Counted from the first letter of the stretch, positions 42,673-51,874 are shown. The stretch: DNA of 64,000 bases from Lachnospiraceae bacterium (GCA_910575555.1 CAJTFX010000007.1:172404-236403), one strand, 5' to 3'. The notes: a model not told the origin generated them from the letters alone. A program made the numbers and translations.

Positions 42673-43737
42673 ATGGATTATGTTGAAAGAATTAATTTGG
42701 AAAATAAACGTAAATTACAGGAATTATTAAAAGAACTTCCTAAATTCTGTGTAGATTTTTTCCGCTATCTGGATACAAGAAATACAGCATCCAGAACCAG
42801 GTTGTCATATGGATATGATATTCGTATTTTCTTTGAATTTATACAGGAAAATAATCCCAGGTATGCCGGGATGTCCATGCATGACATTCCGATTTCTGTA
42901 TTGGACGAACTGACTCCCATAGATATCGAAAAATATCTGGCATATTTATCTTATTATGAGAAAAAAGACGGACAGGCAATTACCAACGGCGAAAAGGGCA
43001 AATCCCGGAAACTGTCGGCCATCCGTACCATGTACAATTATTATTTTAAGAAAGAATTCATTAAGACAAATGCGCCTTCCATGATAGAAACCCCGAAAAA
43101 GCACAAGGATAACATTATCCGTCTGGATAAAGATGAAGTTGCAGAATTAATTTCCACTGTGGAAAACGGAAGTTCACTTTCTGCCAGGCAGCTTGCTTCT
43201 CATCAGAAAACAAAATACCGTGACATTGCGATTCTCACGCTCCTGCTGGGAACCGGTATCCGTGTATCAGAATGCGTGGGTCTGGACTTGAATGACGTGA
43301 GTTTTAAGAATTACGGCTTAAGGGTGGTTCGAAAAGGCGGAAATGAATCTATGGTTTATTTCGGCGATGAAGTGAGCAATGCCCTGTTGGATTATCTGGA
43401 AATAGAACGTCCCCTGTTGGCGGAAAAGACGCTGCCGGGACATGAGAACGCCCTGTTTCTTTCCTTAAAATACAGCCGTTTAACTACCCGTGCCGTAGAG
43501 AAATTAGTTAAAAAGTACACTGGAGCGGCAAATATCAATAAAAAAATCACTCCTCACAAGCTGCGGAGCACCTATGGAACAAATCTCTATAAAGAAACCG
43601 GTGATATTTATCTGGTGGCCGATGCTTTGGGACACAAAAGCGTTGAAACAACACGTCAGCATTATGCGGCCATTGATGATGAACGCCGCAAGCTTGCAGG
43701 CAAATTCTCCGGAAGTATTTTTCAGGAAGATCACTGA
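42673..43737 (+). CDS. Tyrosine site-specific recombinase
   Basis: The product has 354 residues: N-terminal SAM-like arm (about 20-130) and catalytic domain with Arg in GTGIRVSECVGL (about 195), HKLRSTYG (about 298), HKSVETT and the Tyr nucleophile in TRQHYAA (about 334). The length and sequence suit a Xer-like or host-encoded integrase of Lachnospiraceae. No att repeat or other phage/transposon gene is adjacent, so I favour a resident recombinase over a mobile one. It has its own 63-bp leader with the dtd palindrome and ends at a strong hairpin. Confidence 0.9.
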   Translation: MDYVERINLENKRKLQELLKELPKFCVDFFRYLDTRNTASRTRLSYGYDIRIFFEFIQENNPRYAGMSMHDIPISVLDELTPIDIEKYLAYLSYYEKKDGQAITNGEKGKSRKLSAIRTMYNYYFKKEFIKTNAPSMIETPKKHKDNIIRLDKDEVAELISTVENGSSLSARQLASHQKTKYRDIAILTLLLGTGIRVSECVGLDLNDVSFKNYGLRVVRKGGNESMVYFGDEVSNALLDYLEIERPLLAEKTLPGHENALFLSLKYSRLTTRAVEKLVKKYTGAANINKKITPHKLRSTYGTNLYKETGDIYLVADALGHKSVETTRQHYAAIDDERRKLAGKFSGSIFQEDH

Positions 43738-43743
43738 GCCTTG

Positions 43744-43780
43744 ACATATTCCAACTGCAAATTTTGCAGTTGGAATATGT
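43744..43780. terminator. Perfect 16-bp hairpin after the recombinase
   Basis: ACATATTCCAACTGCA pairs with TGCAGTTGGAATATGT around a short AATTT loop. It can serve both this gene and the convergent kinase-like gene. Confidence 0.8.
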
Positions 43781-43850
43781 TCTAAAGAGCTGCAAACCTA
43801 AAGTTTAGACCTCTTCTGCCGCCCAGAGCATTTTCAAACACTCTCTCCTG

Positions 43851-44483
43851 CTATTTTTTACTGTTTTTTCGGATATCCATATAATTCAGAATCATTTCAC
43901 TGCAGCCCTTAAGCCCTAAATGACTGCTGTCCAGGGTCAGATGATAACTTCTGGAATCTCCCCATTTTTTACTGGAGTAATAATTATAGTAACTTGCACG
44001 TTTTTTATCAGTTTTATGAATCATATCTGCGGCTTTTTCCCTGGACAGGTCAAAGGTCTGCATAATATGATCAATGCGGAACTCCATATCTGCATGAATA
44101 AACACATTAAGGCAATTGGGATGTTCCGCTAACGCATAATCAGCGCAGCGCCCTACAATAATGCAGGATTCCTTTGCCGCAAGATTCTTGATCGCTTCAA
44201 ACTGAGCCAGAAAAACTTTATGGTTTAACGGCATATCCAGAAACGGCGCTGATGTATAACCACTGACAGAATAGGTATCCATCACCAGTGAATAAAGAAA
44301 ACTGCTGGTTGGCTTTTCATCATGATTTTCAAAAATTTCCTGACATAATCCGCTTTCTTTGGCAGCCATGGAAAGTAATTCCTTATCATAGCATTTTACG
44401 CCAAGTTTATCTGAAAGCATCCGTCCTACATCTAAGCCGCCGCTTCCGAATTCACGACCAATTGTAATTATAAAATTTCCCAT
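43851..44483 (-). CDS. Cytidylate kinase-like protein
   Basis: The product has 210 residues. The P-loop is IGREFGSGGLDVGRML (about 8-23) and later segments CIIVGRCADYAL and RIDHIMQTFDLSREKAADMI match the cytidylate-kinase-like family (AAA_26) frequent in Clostridia, which is distinct from Cmk. The substrate is not established. ATG 44483 follows AGAAAGGTGGAATTTGT. It stands between the recombinase and metH, both of which have separate signals. Confidence 0.85.
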   Translation of the reverse strand: MGNFIITIGREFGSGGLDVGRMLSDKLGVKCYDKELLSMAAKESGLCQEIFENHDEKPTSSFLYSLVMDTYSVSGYTSAPFLDMPLNHKVFLAQFEAIKNLAAKESCIIVGRCADYALAEHPNCLNVFIHADMEFRIDHIMQTFDLSREKAADMIHKTDKKRASYYNYYSSKKWGDSRSYHLTLDSSHLGLKGCSEMILNYMDIRKNSKK

Positions 44484-44659
44484 ACAAATTCCACCTTTCT
44501 GTCATCTCTCCTCATGTTCCGGGTTATTCCCGGAAAAACCAGAGTTTCAGGCCATCCGAACTCCTTTTGGAATTCCCTCGGTCTCTCCAACCATATTATA
44601 CCATATTTTATGCTGAAATGCATATACAATTCAATCGGATATGCGATCATTGGATTTGG

Positions 44660-47041
44660 CTATGCAAAAAGCTCATTGGCATACCGCACGGAACCCATGG
44701 CATCCCTGGAATAAAAATCTGCGCCTATCATATCGGCATATGTCTGGGTCAGGACTGCTCCTCCCACCATAACTTTGCACTCCGGCAATTCCTGATTCAG
44801 CATCCGGATGGTAAGCTCCATATTGGCCACGGTAGTAGTCATCAATGCGCTTAAGCCCACCAGACGCGCCTGATATTCTCTGGCTGCTTCCACCACCCGT
44901 TCAGGCGCAACGTCCTTGCCCAGATCAATCACCTGGAAGCCGTAATTTTCCAGCAGCACTTTCACAATGTTTTTGCCGATATCGTGAATGTCGCCTTTAA
45001 CTGTTGCAATTACGATGACTCCTTTTGCTTCAGAGACAGTTCCCTTTGCTTTCAGGTGTTCCTTAATGGCTTCAAATCCGGCTTTTGCCGCTTCTGCGCT
45101 CATCAGAAGCTGGGGAAGAAAAATGGTTTTATTTTCAAATCCCTGCCCCACCTGGTCTAAAGCTGGTATTAAATCTTCATCAATTACAGCCAGAGGCTCT
45201 TTGGATTTCAGCTCTTGTTCGGCAGCTTTTCCGGCGCTTTCCGCCAGACCTTTTACCACTGCGTCAAACAATGTCAGTTGGGCAGCAGACTGGACAGAGA
45301 CGGCCGACTGGGCAGGCAGTGCGGAAAAATAGCTGATATAATTGCTGCATTGCAGGTCACTTCCATTCAATGCGCAACAGGCATAATAGGCGTCCATCAT
45401 GGCAGCGCTGTTGGGATTGATGATCCCGGCGCTTAATCCCTTAGACAAAGCTATGGTGAAAAATGCGGTATTTACTTTTTCCCGCTGAGGCAGGCCGAAA
45501 GAAACATTGGAAACGCCCAGTGTGGTATGTACCCCTAAGGTATGGCGCACATAATGCAGGGCATCCAGTGTAATTCCGGCATTTTCCTGGCCGGTGCTGA
45601 TGGTCATGGTAAGGGTGTCTATCAGCAAATCTTTTTTGGAAATGCCGTATTTTGCCGCCTCGCGGATGATTTTTTCCGCGATTTCAATGCGTCCCTGCGC
45701 TGTGTCCGGAATACCGTTTTCATCCAGGGTCAAACATACAATCATACCGCCGTATTTTGCCGCCAGAGGAAAGACGGCGTCCATGGATTCCTGCTTGCCG
45801 TTCACGGAATTAATCAGGGGTTTTCCGTTGTAAATTCGCATGGCGGTTTCCATGGCGGCAATGTCAGAAGTGTCAATCTGCAGCGGCAGCCCGGTGATTC
45901 CCTGCAGCCCGGTAATGACTTTTTCCATCATTTCCGCTTCATTAATTTCAGGAAGTCCCACATTTACATCCAGGATATGGGCGCCTTTCTCCTGCTGCAC
46001 CAGGGCTTCCTTATAAATATATTCCAGATCGTTTTCCCGCAATGCCTGCTTAAACCGGGATTTTCCGGTGGGATTAATTCGCTCTCCGATAATCTTGGGA
46101 TGGCTGTCAAATACCACTGCCTGAGTATAGGAAGAAACTACAGAGCGGTTCTTTTCTGTTACCTGAAGAGGACGCATTCCCCGGCAGGCTTCTGTCAATG
46201 CACGGATATGCTCCGGAGTAGTTCCGCAGCAGCCGCCCAAAATGGATGCTCCATCTTTTGCGATTTCTTTCATAACAGATGCAAATTCTTCCGGTTTTAC
46301 CAGAAAAGAAGTCTGTCCGTTCACAACCACCGGAAGCCCCGCATTGGGATTTACCACAATAGGAAGGGAGGTAATTTCCCGTAGTTTTGGAAGAAATTTT
46401 TTCATTACATCCGGGCCGAAGCCGCAGTTTAGGCCGATGGCATCTACTCTCAGTCCTTCCAACAGGGCCACTGCTGCTTCCATATCCCCGCCTGTCAGCA
46501 GTTTTCCGTTTTCATCAAATACCATGGTGACAATCACCGGCAGACTGGTATGCTCCTTTGCCGCCAGTACAGCGGCCTTGATTTCATACGTGTCATTCAT
46601 AGTTTCGATCAGACACAGGTCTGCGCCGGCCTGTTCTCCGGCTATGCATACCGGAACAAACGCATTGCAGGCTTCCTCGAAGGGCAGATCCCCCAGAGGC
46701 TCCAGCAATTTTCCCAAAGAACCGATATCCAGGGCAACGAACGCCTCTTTTCCAGTTTCAGCAATAGCCCGCCTGGCAAGCTGAATCCCCTTTGCGGTCA
46801 ATGCTTCGCAGGTATATCCGCAGTTTTTCATCTTATATGGATTGATGCCGAAGGTGTTGGATTTCAGAATATCGCAGCCGGCTTCCAGATAACTTTTGTG
46901 GATTTGAAGGATTACCTCTTCTTTTGTCATATTCCAGATTTCCGGTAATTCTCCCGGCTGAATCCCCTGTTTTTGAAGCATGGTTCCCATGGCTCCGTCA
47001 AAAAATAATAATTCCGTATTTAATCGTTCTAAAAAATTCAT
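44660..47041 (-). CDS. metH: Cobalamin-dependent methionine synthase without reactivation domain
   Basis: The product has 793 residues from ATG 47041; an in-frame GTG at 47050 is too close to the only ribosome site (GGAGAG). Domains in order: homocysteine methyltransferase (1-290; zinc cysteines in GLNCGFGPD and GGCCGTTPEH), pterin/methyltetrahydrofolate-binding (about 310-570; INPTGKSRFKQAL, LIDTLTMTIS), cobalamin cap and binding (600-793; cobalt His in GDIHDIGKNIV). The C-terminal reactivation domain of E. coli MetH is missing and is encoded by the preceding gene. With metF this makes methionine from methylene-THF and homocysteine. The end overlaps no other gene. Confidence 0.95.
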   Translation of the reverse strand: MNFLERLNTELLFFDGAMGTMLQKQGIQPGELPEIWNMTKEEVILQIHKSYLEAGCDILKSNTFGINPYKMKNCGYTCEALTAKGIQLARRAIAETGKEAFVALDIGSLGKLLEPLGDLPFEEACNAFVPVCIAGEQAGADLCLIETMNDTYEIKAAVLAAKEHTSLPVIVTMVFDENGKLLTGGDMEAAVALLEGLRVDAIGLNCGFGPDVMKKFLPKLREITSLPIVVNPNAGLPVVVNGQTSFLVKPEEFASVMKEIAKDGASILGGCCGTTPEHIRALTEACRGMRPLQVTEKNRSVVSSYTQAVVFDSHPKIIGERINPTGKSRFKQALRENDLEYIYKEALVQQEKGAHILDVNVGLPEINEAEMMEKVITGLQGITGLPLQIDTSDIAAMETAMRIYNGKPLINSVNGKQESMDAVFPLAAKYGGMIVCLTLDENGIPDTAQGRIEIAEKIIREAAKYGISKKDLLIDTLTMTISTGQENAGITLDALHYVRHTLGVHTTLGVSNVSFGLPQREKVNTAFFTIALSKGLSAGIINPNSAAMMDAYYACCALNGSDLQCSNYISYFSALPAQSAVSVQSAAQLTLFDAVVKGLAESAGKAAEQELKSKEPLAVIDEDLIPALDQVGQGFENKTIFLPQLLMSAEAAKAGFEAIKEHLKAKGTVSEAKGVIVIATVKGDIHDIGKNIVKVLLENYGFQVIDLGKDVAPERVVEAAREYQARLVGLSALMTTTVANMELTIRMLNQELPECKVMVGGAVLTQTYADMIGADFYSRDAMGSVRYANELFA

Positions 47042-47046
47042 GCAGT

Positions 47047-47766
47047 TCACTCTCCACTCTCTTCTTTTCGAAATTCACAATCTGTTTTTTCACATTGGCT
47101 GCAGCTTCTTTTCCAACAGGATTCCTGTTTCCCGGAGGTTAAGCCAATAATGGCGGTTACGGATTTGGAGGGCATCATCAGGTTTCCTTCGGTCAATGTG
47201 ACTCCAATTCGCCTGCACTCTAACAGATCAAAAAAATCTTTCTGATAATCAATGGAAAAATCTCCGTATCCGGGACTGAACCTGGGCCGGAGATAAAATC
47301 CCTGACGGCCGGCCTGGGTGCGGACCTCATCCTCGATTTCATCCACATAGCTTTCAATATAAGCGGCCCCGGCCGCCTGTACAATGGCAGCTTTGGCAAG
47401 GTTGGTTACGGAATACTTTTGAATCATAAAATCTGCTGCCCGCCCAATCGTTGCGGCCAAAAGAACCGCCTGTTCACATCCTCTGAGGTTTTTGGCAAGG
47501 TTTTTGCTCTTTAAAATTACTTCCCACTGGGAATTGGTTTCAGATTGGGAGCCGACAGAATAAAACCAGGCAATTTCGTCCATCAGAGGCTTTAAGATTA
47601 CGGCGTCTTTGGTTGCCTGGCAGCGGTATTTCCGGCAAATGCTTTTGGGAGAACTGTCTCGTTCCAGTTCTGTAAAAACTTCATCCAAAAGTCTTTCCGT
47701 CTGACTGTCAATGTCCTGGCCGCGGTATCCCAAATACCGCAGAGTTTCTTTTCTGTCTATTTGCAT
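47047..47766 (-). CDS. Stand-alone methionine synthase activation domain protein
   Basis: The product has 239 residues and resembles the SAM-binding activation domain of MetH: AYIESYVDEIEDEVR and GFYLRPRFSPGYGDFSIDYQ correspond to the domain's R-x-S-x-G-Y SAM loop. The tail has CWKRSCSQCEKTDC, a possible metal-binding Cys cluster. It would support reductive methylation of oxidised cobalamin for the following MetH. Its stop overlaps the metH start region, so the two are co-translated. It is separated from metF by a 150-bp repeat tract. Confidence 0.88.
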   Translation of the reverse strand: MQIDRKETLRYLGYRGQDIDSQTERLLDEVFTELERDSSPKSICRKYRCQATKDAVILKPLMDEIAWFYSVGSQSETNSQWEVILKSKNLAKNLRGCEQAVLLAATIGRAADFMIQKYSVTNLAKAAIVQAAGAAYIESYVDEIEDEVRTQAGRQGFYLRPRFSPGYGDFSIDYQKDFFDLLECRRIGVTLTEGNLMMPSKSVTAIIGLTSGKQESCWKRSCSQCEKTDCEFRKEESGE

Positions 47767-47794
47767 GATAAATGCCCTTTCTGTTTTTTCCAGG

Positions 47795-47952
47795 TTGTTG
47801 GCCCGGCGGCTGTAGATTTCAGGATGTTCTCCTGGTTATTCGCCTGGCAGTTGTAAATTTCAGAAATTCTTCCAAACTATTGGCCTGGTAGTTGTAGGTT
47901 CAGAAATTTCTTAAAATCATTGGCCTGGCAAATTGTAGATTTCAGAAAGATT
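47795..47952 (-). repeat. Tandem degenerate copies of the metF 3' end
   Basis: Four units of about 40 bp run across the metF-to-activation-protein gap. On the minus strand each has TTTCTGAAATCTACAA, then GCCAGGCCAA, i.e. the codons for the last residues of MetF (SEIYNLPGQ). The unit nearest metF is its genuine 3' end; the other three have drifted (for example CTGAACCTACAACTACCAGG). Confidence 0.85.
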
Positions 47953-48795
47953 CCGGAAAATCGCACCCGCTACATCCGGCTTGTTCATGGTATAAATATG
48001 CACATGATTGACGCCGTTTGCAATTAAATCAATAATCTGGTCGGTGGCATAGGCAATGCCGGCCTGTTTCAGCGCAGCCGGATAGTCGGCAAACCGCTCT
48101 ACGATGGCCCGGAACCGCTGAGGTAAAATCGTTCCGGACAGTGAGGTAATTCTTCTGATTTGTTTTACATTAGTGACCGGCATAATTCCTGCGATAACAG
48201 GGACTTCAATTCCCCGTTTCAGCGTCCGGTACAGGAAATTGTAAAGGATATTATTGTCAAAAAACATCTGGGTGGTTAAAAATTCGCAGCCTGCCTCCAC
48301 TTTTCGTTTCAGGTTATCAATATCTGCTTCCAGAGACTCCGCTTCGGGGTGCCCTTCCGGATAACATGCTCCGCCAATGCAGAAATCACCGAAATTTTTG
48401 ATTTCTTCGATCAATTCACTGGCATGATGGTATTGGTTGGGAAGAGGAAATTCCACATGCTCCGGAATATCCCCCCGCAGCGCCAGAATGTTTTCAATCT
48501 GATGCTCTTTAAGTTCTTTTAATACTTCCTGAATCTTGTCCCGCCCAGAAGAAGCGCATGTGAGATGGGCCAGGGCCAGCACTCCGTTGACGTTTTGTAC
48601 TTCATTTGCCAAATCAACGGTATGCTCGCTGATGCCGCCGCTGGCGCCGTAGGTGACACTCATAAAAGACGGTTTTACTTTGGCCATTTCACGAACGATT
48701 TCATGGGCTTTCTCCAACTCAGAACCTTTCTTGGGTGGGAAAAGCTCACAGCTTATAGTTACTTCTTTTTTCTGTAATAAATCTGAAATTTTCAT
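47917..48795 (-). CDS. metF: Methylenetetrahydrofolate reductase
   Basis: The product has 292 residues from ATG 48795, chosen because GAGG lies 6 bases upstream; an earlier ATG at 48807 has none. MTHFR features: CELFPPKKG (catalytic Glu near the start), SVTYGASGG (about 50), LALRGDIP, GGACYPEGHPE and the late TNVKQIRR. It reduces 5,10-methylene-THF to 5-methyl-THF using FAD. First gene of metF-activation-metH. Coding ends at the repeat tract. Confidence 0.95.
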   Translation of the reverse strand: MKISDLLQKKEVTISCELFPPKKGSELEKAHEIVREMAKVKPSFMSVTYGASGGISEHTVDLANEVQNVNGVLALAHLTCASSGRDKIQEVLKELKEHQIENILALRGDIPEHVEFPLPNQYHHASELIEEIKNFGDFCIGGACYPEGHPEAESLEADIDNLKRKVEAGCEFLTTQMFFDNNILYNFLYRTLKRGIEVPVIAGIMPVTNVKQIRRITSLSGTILPQRFRAIVERFADYPAALKQAGIAYATDQIIDLIANGVNHVHIYTMNKPDVAGAIFRNLSEIYNLPGQ

Positions 48796-48834
48796 ATTTT
48801 TCCTCATTTTCTTATTTTTGCCGATTTTGTAAAT

Positions 48835-48863
48835 ATTATAATGATTTACCCTGGAAAAGTCAA
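48835..48863 (-). promoter_or_regulatory. Promoter of the metF-metH operon
   Basis: On the minus strand: -35 TTGACT (48858-48863), 17-bp spacer, -10 TATAAT (48835-48840). The start codon is 40 bp downstream, which leaves no room for a SAM or cobalamin riboswitch. Confidence 0.85.
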
Positions 48864-48937
48864 ATTGCCTGCCGCATAAAAATATTTTTTTCTGTCATAC
48901 TGTTATTATGATGGAAAAGAAAGAGGTGTTTGATCAA

Positions 48938-49258
48938 ATGGAAAATAGCAATCATTCCCCATCCCGTCCGGACTGCAGTTCTGCGGGCAGCTCTGTGTAT
49001 TCAGCAGCCGGAGCTTCCCGCAGCCAAAATGAAACGCATCCGGTGCCGGATTTTAATGATACTGCCTATGATTATTTAAAAGCAAGTTCTGCAACAGATT
49101 GCACCGGAGTAGTTCCGAGGCCGCCCCAGGACAGCGCAGAACTGGATTCTTATCTGGATGTGTATAATTTTCTGCCCCAGTGCGCCTATGCACAGCCTAA
49201 TTCTGTGGAAATTGATATGCTGAAAAAGAGCGGTCAGGGTAAGGGGGATTCAGTCTAA
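48938..49258 (+). CDS. Small acidic protein, unknown function
   Basis: The product has 106 residues from ATG 48938 with AGAGGTG 9 bases upstream; ATG at 48908 and 48911 have no ribosome site. It is rich in Ser, Asp and Pro in its first half (MENSNHSPSRPDCSSAG), then DFNDTAYDYLKASSATDCTG and LDSYLDVYNFLPQ. No membrane segment, signal peptide or known motif. The second half looks more ordered and could be the conserved part. Divergent from metF. Confidence 0.55.
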   Translation: MENSNHSPSRPDCSSAGSSVYSAAGASRSQNETHPVPDFNDTAYDYLKASSATDCTGVVPRPPQDSAELDSYLDVYNFLPQCAYAQPNSVEIDMLKKSGQGKGDSV

Positions 49259-49456
49259 AGACAGGGACATGAAAAAAGACCGGGGCTTTTGGGAAAAAGA
49301 CCGACGACTGCCATTTGTTCTGTGTTACAGCATATAGCAGATAGCTTCCTTTTCCAAAAGTCCCAGTTTTTAGATAAAAGCCGTTTTTTGGCTTCCAGAA
49401 ATTACTGTACCAGTCAGTTTCAACTAATTGATCATGAGTTCCCAGAAATCTCTGTT

Positions 49457-50203
49457 TTAAACAGTGTAGTCAAACTTCTGTCCTATCCAGGTTTCTTCCG
49501 CGGCGCGCACATTACTGCCATAGAAGGAATCTACGGTACTGTTTATTTTTTGCAGCAGCTCTTCCCAGGAATTTGCAGTAACCGTAATGGTGTCGGAATC
49601 TTCATCGCCTTTGGAAATACCGTCTAACCGATCCTCATTTGCTTTCTTTTTCTCTTCCTGTTTTTCTGCTTTCTTCTTATCTTCTTTGCGCTGTGCCGCT
49701 TTTTCCTCAATACGCTTCTTCTGAGCTGCAAGGGACTTGTCTATAACTGCAAAAAACGAAGCGGTGCCATTGTCATTTACCTTCATTCCGAAAGTTTTTA
49801 CCACGCTTGCATTGCTGCCAAGATCGCTCTTCATCTGTGTGAACTGGGTGGTTGCGCCCCGCAGTACTTTTTCATATTTTTCACGGTATGCCAAATCTTC
49901 TGCCATCCGTTCAATTTTCTCATCATCAATCAGAACCACAAGGCGGTTGCTGTTGCCGTACTTGCTCATATTTGCCTGAGCTTCTTCTTTCTTGTCCGCA
50001 CTGACTAAGATAAAGTCCATATTAGAAAATTTCTTTTTCAACTGGTCATAGTATTTCTGGGCTTTTTCACTTAACTTGGGATTGCCGATTTCTTTCTGGC
50101 CGTTGGTCTTATTTACTTTCCCGCTGTCTTTTGCCTGTGGGGCCGCCGCAGCCTGCGCAGCGGCTTGTGCTGCATAAGAATTGCCTATTCCGTTAGTGTT
50201 CAT
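49457..50203 (-). CDS. DUF6033 family protein
   Basis: The product has 248 residues. Start ATG 50203 is preferred because AAGGAGG lies 8 bases upstream; ATG 50209 would be only 2 bases from it. An Ala/Gln-rich N-terminus (YAAQAAAQAAAAPQAK) is followed by LSEKAQKYYDQLKKKFSNMDFILVS, a Lys/Glu-rich coiled coil (about 165-200) and a C-terminal NSWEELLQKINSTVDSFYG. The DUF6033 family occurs in Lachnospiraceae and has no known role; the layout recalls flagellar or secretion accessory proteins, but that is weak. Ends 198 bp from the small acidic gene, with no clear terminator. Confidence 0.8.
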   Translation of the reverse strand: MNTNGIGNSYAAQAAAQAAAAPQAKDSGKVNKTNGQKEIGNPKLSEKAQKYYDQLKKKFSNMDFILVSADKKEEAQANMSKYGNSNRLVVLIDDEKIERMAEDLAYREKYEKVLRGATTQFTQMKSDLGSNASVVKTFGMKVNDNGTASFFAVIDKSLAAQKKRIEEKAAQRKEDKKKAEKQEEKKKANEDRLDGISKGDEDSDTITVTANSWEELLQKINSTVDSFYGSNVRAAEETWIGQKFDYTV

Positions 50204-50449
50204 ATTCATTTCCTCCTTGAAATAAATTGTATTAGTATCTACTTTTTATATCGGCACAATGAAGAAAATGGTAATATAAAATGATTATACAAAATATTTT
50301 TTTGTTCAGAAGGAATATTAGCATCCATGAAGCTGGGAAACGTATATATATTATTGGAAACGTATATGATACTGGATTAGACAACGCATATCAGACAGTT
50401 CCTGTTGCAGAATCGCTTGCCGCCCTTAACAATCTACTTCTATAAAGAT

Positions 50450-50506
50450 GGGGCTGTCGCATTAAAAAATACAATTACAAGATATGGTATAAGTTCTATT
50501 TACAAA
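50450..50506 (+). repeat. Broken copy of the GCTGTCGCA-ended element, cut by IS66
   Basis: GGGGCTGTCGCATTAA followed by ATTACAAGATATGG matches the end of the 40708 element over about 40 bases. It stops where GTAAGCGCC, the probable IS66 end, begins at 50507, so the insertion sequence seems to have landed inside it. The preceding gap (50204-50449) holds only GGAAACGTATAT twice and nothing else recognisable. Confidence 0.65.
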
Positions 50507-50610
50507 GTAAGCGCCAAATATTCCTGCGGATTTCCTGATCCCCAAGTATCACCTATAATTGTAGTCGATAGATATTTAGACTATTTCACTACAATTATGG
50601 AGGATAGATT

Positions 50611-51021
50611 ATGGCAGGTACTCGCAAAGCCCGTGTTCCGATGGCGGAACAGATCCGGCTTATCAATGAATGCCGCCAGAGCGGCATGACAGATGCTGAC
50701 TGGTGTCGTGAAAACGACATTGCAGTAAGCACTTTTTACAACTGGGTCAGCCACTGTCGGAAAACAGCGGCGGATCAGATCCCAGCAGCGAATTACGGTC
50801 ATCTTGAGGTTCCCCGCCCGAAACAGGACGTGGTCCCCATTGACATTGTGCCGGATCACATTTCGGAACAATATACAGCATCACAGATGCAGAACTCGTA
50901 TCTTGACAATTTACATACGATTGAAGTTGCTATGAAGGATATCACAATCCGTATCAGCAATGATGCGGATCCGGCCCTGCTTACCAGGACATTCCGCCTG
51001 CTTGAGGAACTCCCATGTTAG
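50611..51021 (+). CDS. tnpA: IS66 family accessory protein TnpA
   Basis: The product has 136 residues with a helix-turn-helix of the IS66 TnpA/transposase-8 kind: QIRLINECRQSGMTDADWC then NDIAVSTFYNWVSHCR. C-terminal half is loosely conserved. It overlaps tnpB by 7 bp, as in intact IS66. Start ATG 50611 behind TATGGAGGATAGATT. Confidence 0.85.
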   Translation: MAGTRKARVPMAEQIRLINECRQSGMTDADWCRENDIAVSTFYNWVSHCRKTAADQIPAANYGHLEVPRPKQDVVPIDIVPDHISEQYTASQMQNSYLDNLHTIEVAMKDITIRISNDADPALLTRTFRLLEELPC

Positions 51022-51356
51022 GCGACATCTCCGGACTTGAAAAGATCTACATTGTCTGCGGCTATACCGATATGCGAAAATCCATTGATGGACTCTGCGC
51101 CGTTATCGAAGACCAGCTTAAGATGGAGCCGTCGTCCAGTGCTCTCTTCCTTTTCTGCGGAAGAAGACGGGACAGGATCAAAGCCTTGTTCCGGGAACCG
51201 GACGGCTTCGTTCTAATCTATAAGCGGTTATCTGTCCGCGGCGGCTATCAATGGCCCAGGAAGCAGTCAGAGGTCCGGAATCTTTCCTGGCGGGAGTTTG
51301 ACTGGCTGATGTCGGGGATTGATATTGACCAGCCCAAAGCCCTGAAAGCAGAGTAA
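51015..51356 (+). CDS. tnpB: IS66 family accessory protein TnpB
   Basis: The product has 113 residues with the TnpB signature: IYIVCGYTDMRKSIDGL, SSALFLFCGRRRDRIKAL, GFVLIYKRL and YQWPRK. Required with TnpC for IS66 transposition; exact activity unclear. The 122 bp behind it have no frame, then the intron begins. Confidence 0.9.
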   Translation: MLGDISGLEKIYIVCGYTDMRKSIDGLCAVIEDQLKMEPSSSALFLFCGRRRDRIKALFREPDGFVLIYKRLSVRGGYQWPRKQSEVRNLSWREFDWLMSGIDIDQPKALKAE

Positions 51357-51478
51357 AAAGTATCTGGGTTTCAGCAGAAATCCTGCACAGAAGAATCCGG
51401 AAATGCCTTGTAAATTCGGCATTTTTCAGGAGTCATTTTTCTTTCGTAAAAGCCCCGTTTCTGATATAATAAAGGTAT

Positions 51479-51840
51479 CGTGCGAGCTGAGAAATCAGGG
51501 TAGCTGATTTCCTCTAGCGAGCGGAGGAAACTTTGTTCGCTTTTGTAAGCTGATTATATATAGCAGGAGAATCCTGTCGGGTAAGGTTTAGCCAACTGCC
51601 CGTACCAAGTCCTTGGAGTCGAAGCGGTAACGTCAGATTTAAGCGTAGGACAGGGAGCAACAGAGCCGAAACGAAAGTGAAGTGATTGAGCTGGGAAATA
51701 ATTATGAGGTTGGAAATGGTCGATGTATTGATATCTACAGCAGACAACATCTTTGTTGCCGATATGGCGAGGTAACAGAGGCATCCCCCAGTCTGAGAAC
51801 TTGGCAAGGTTGACGATAAATATATAATACAGAACAGCTG
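51479..51840 (+). ncRNA. Group II intron, 5' part (domain I) without reverse transcriptase
   Basis: The segment begins with the intron boundary GTGCGAGCTGAGAAATCAGG and has the order of conserved domain I pieces of bacterial group II introns: TAGCCAACTGCCCGTACCAAG, GTCGAAGCGGTAAC, AGCGTAGGACAGGGAGCAAC and GAAACGAAAGTGAAGTGA. No intron-encoded protein and no domain V hairpin follow; after about 51840 the sequence passes into the decayed ssp operon. The 3' boundary is approximate. It is inserted at the expected start of IS66 tnpC and cannot splice alone. Confidence 0.8.
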
Positions 51841-51874
51841 AGATCCTGTTATCTCCTCTTTTGAGGCATGGAAA

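Larger units (their letters stand above)
50507..51478 (+). mobile_element. IS66-family element, left part only
   Basis: It begins at GTAAGCGCC, fitting the GTAA-type ends of IS66, and carries tnpA and tnpB. The tnpC transposase expected next is missing: a group II intron begins at 51479, about where it would start. The element is therefore immobile without help. Confidence 0.75.

Noticed and set aside
42673..43737. Integrase of a prophage or integrative element
   Set aside because: No phage or conjugation genes, no att-like direct repeat and housekeeping neighbours on both sides.
45542..46384. Long open frame (280 codons) on the plus strand inside metH
   Set aside because: It lies antisense to well-conserved metH domains, has no ribosome site or family similarity, and reflects codon bias of the real gene.
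48796..48907. SAM or cobalamin riboswitch before metF
   Set aside because: The promoter leaves only about 30 bases of leader, too short for either.
50405..50689. 94-codon frame starting QNRLPPLTIYFYKDG
   Set aside because: It spans the repeat end and the IS66 terminus and then overlaps tnpA in another frame; no coding evidence.
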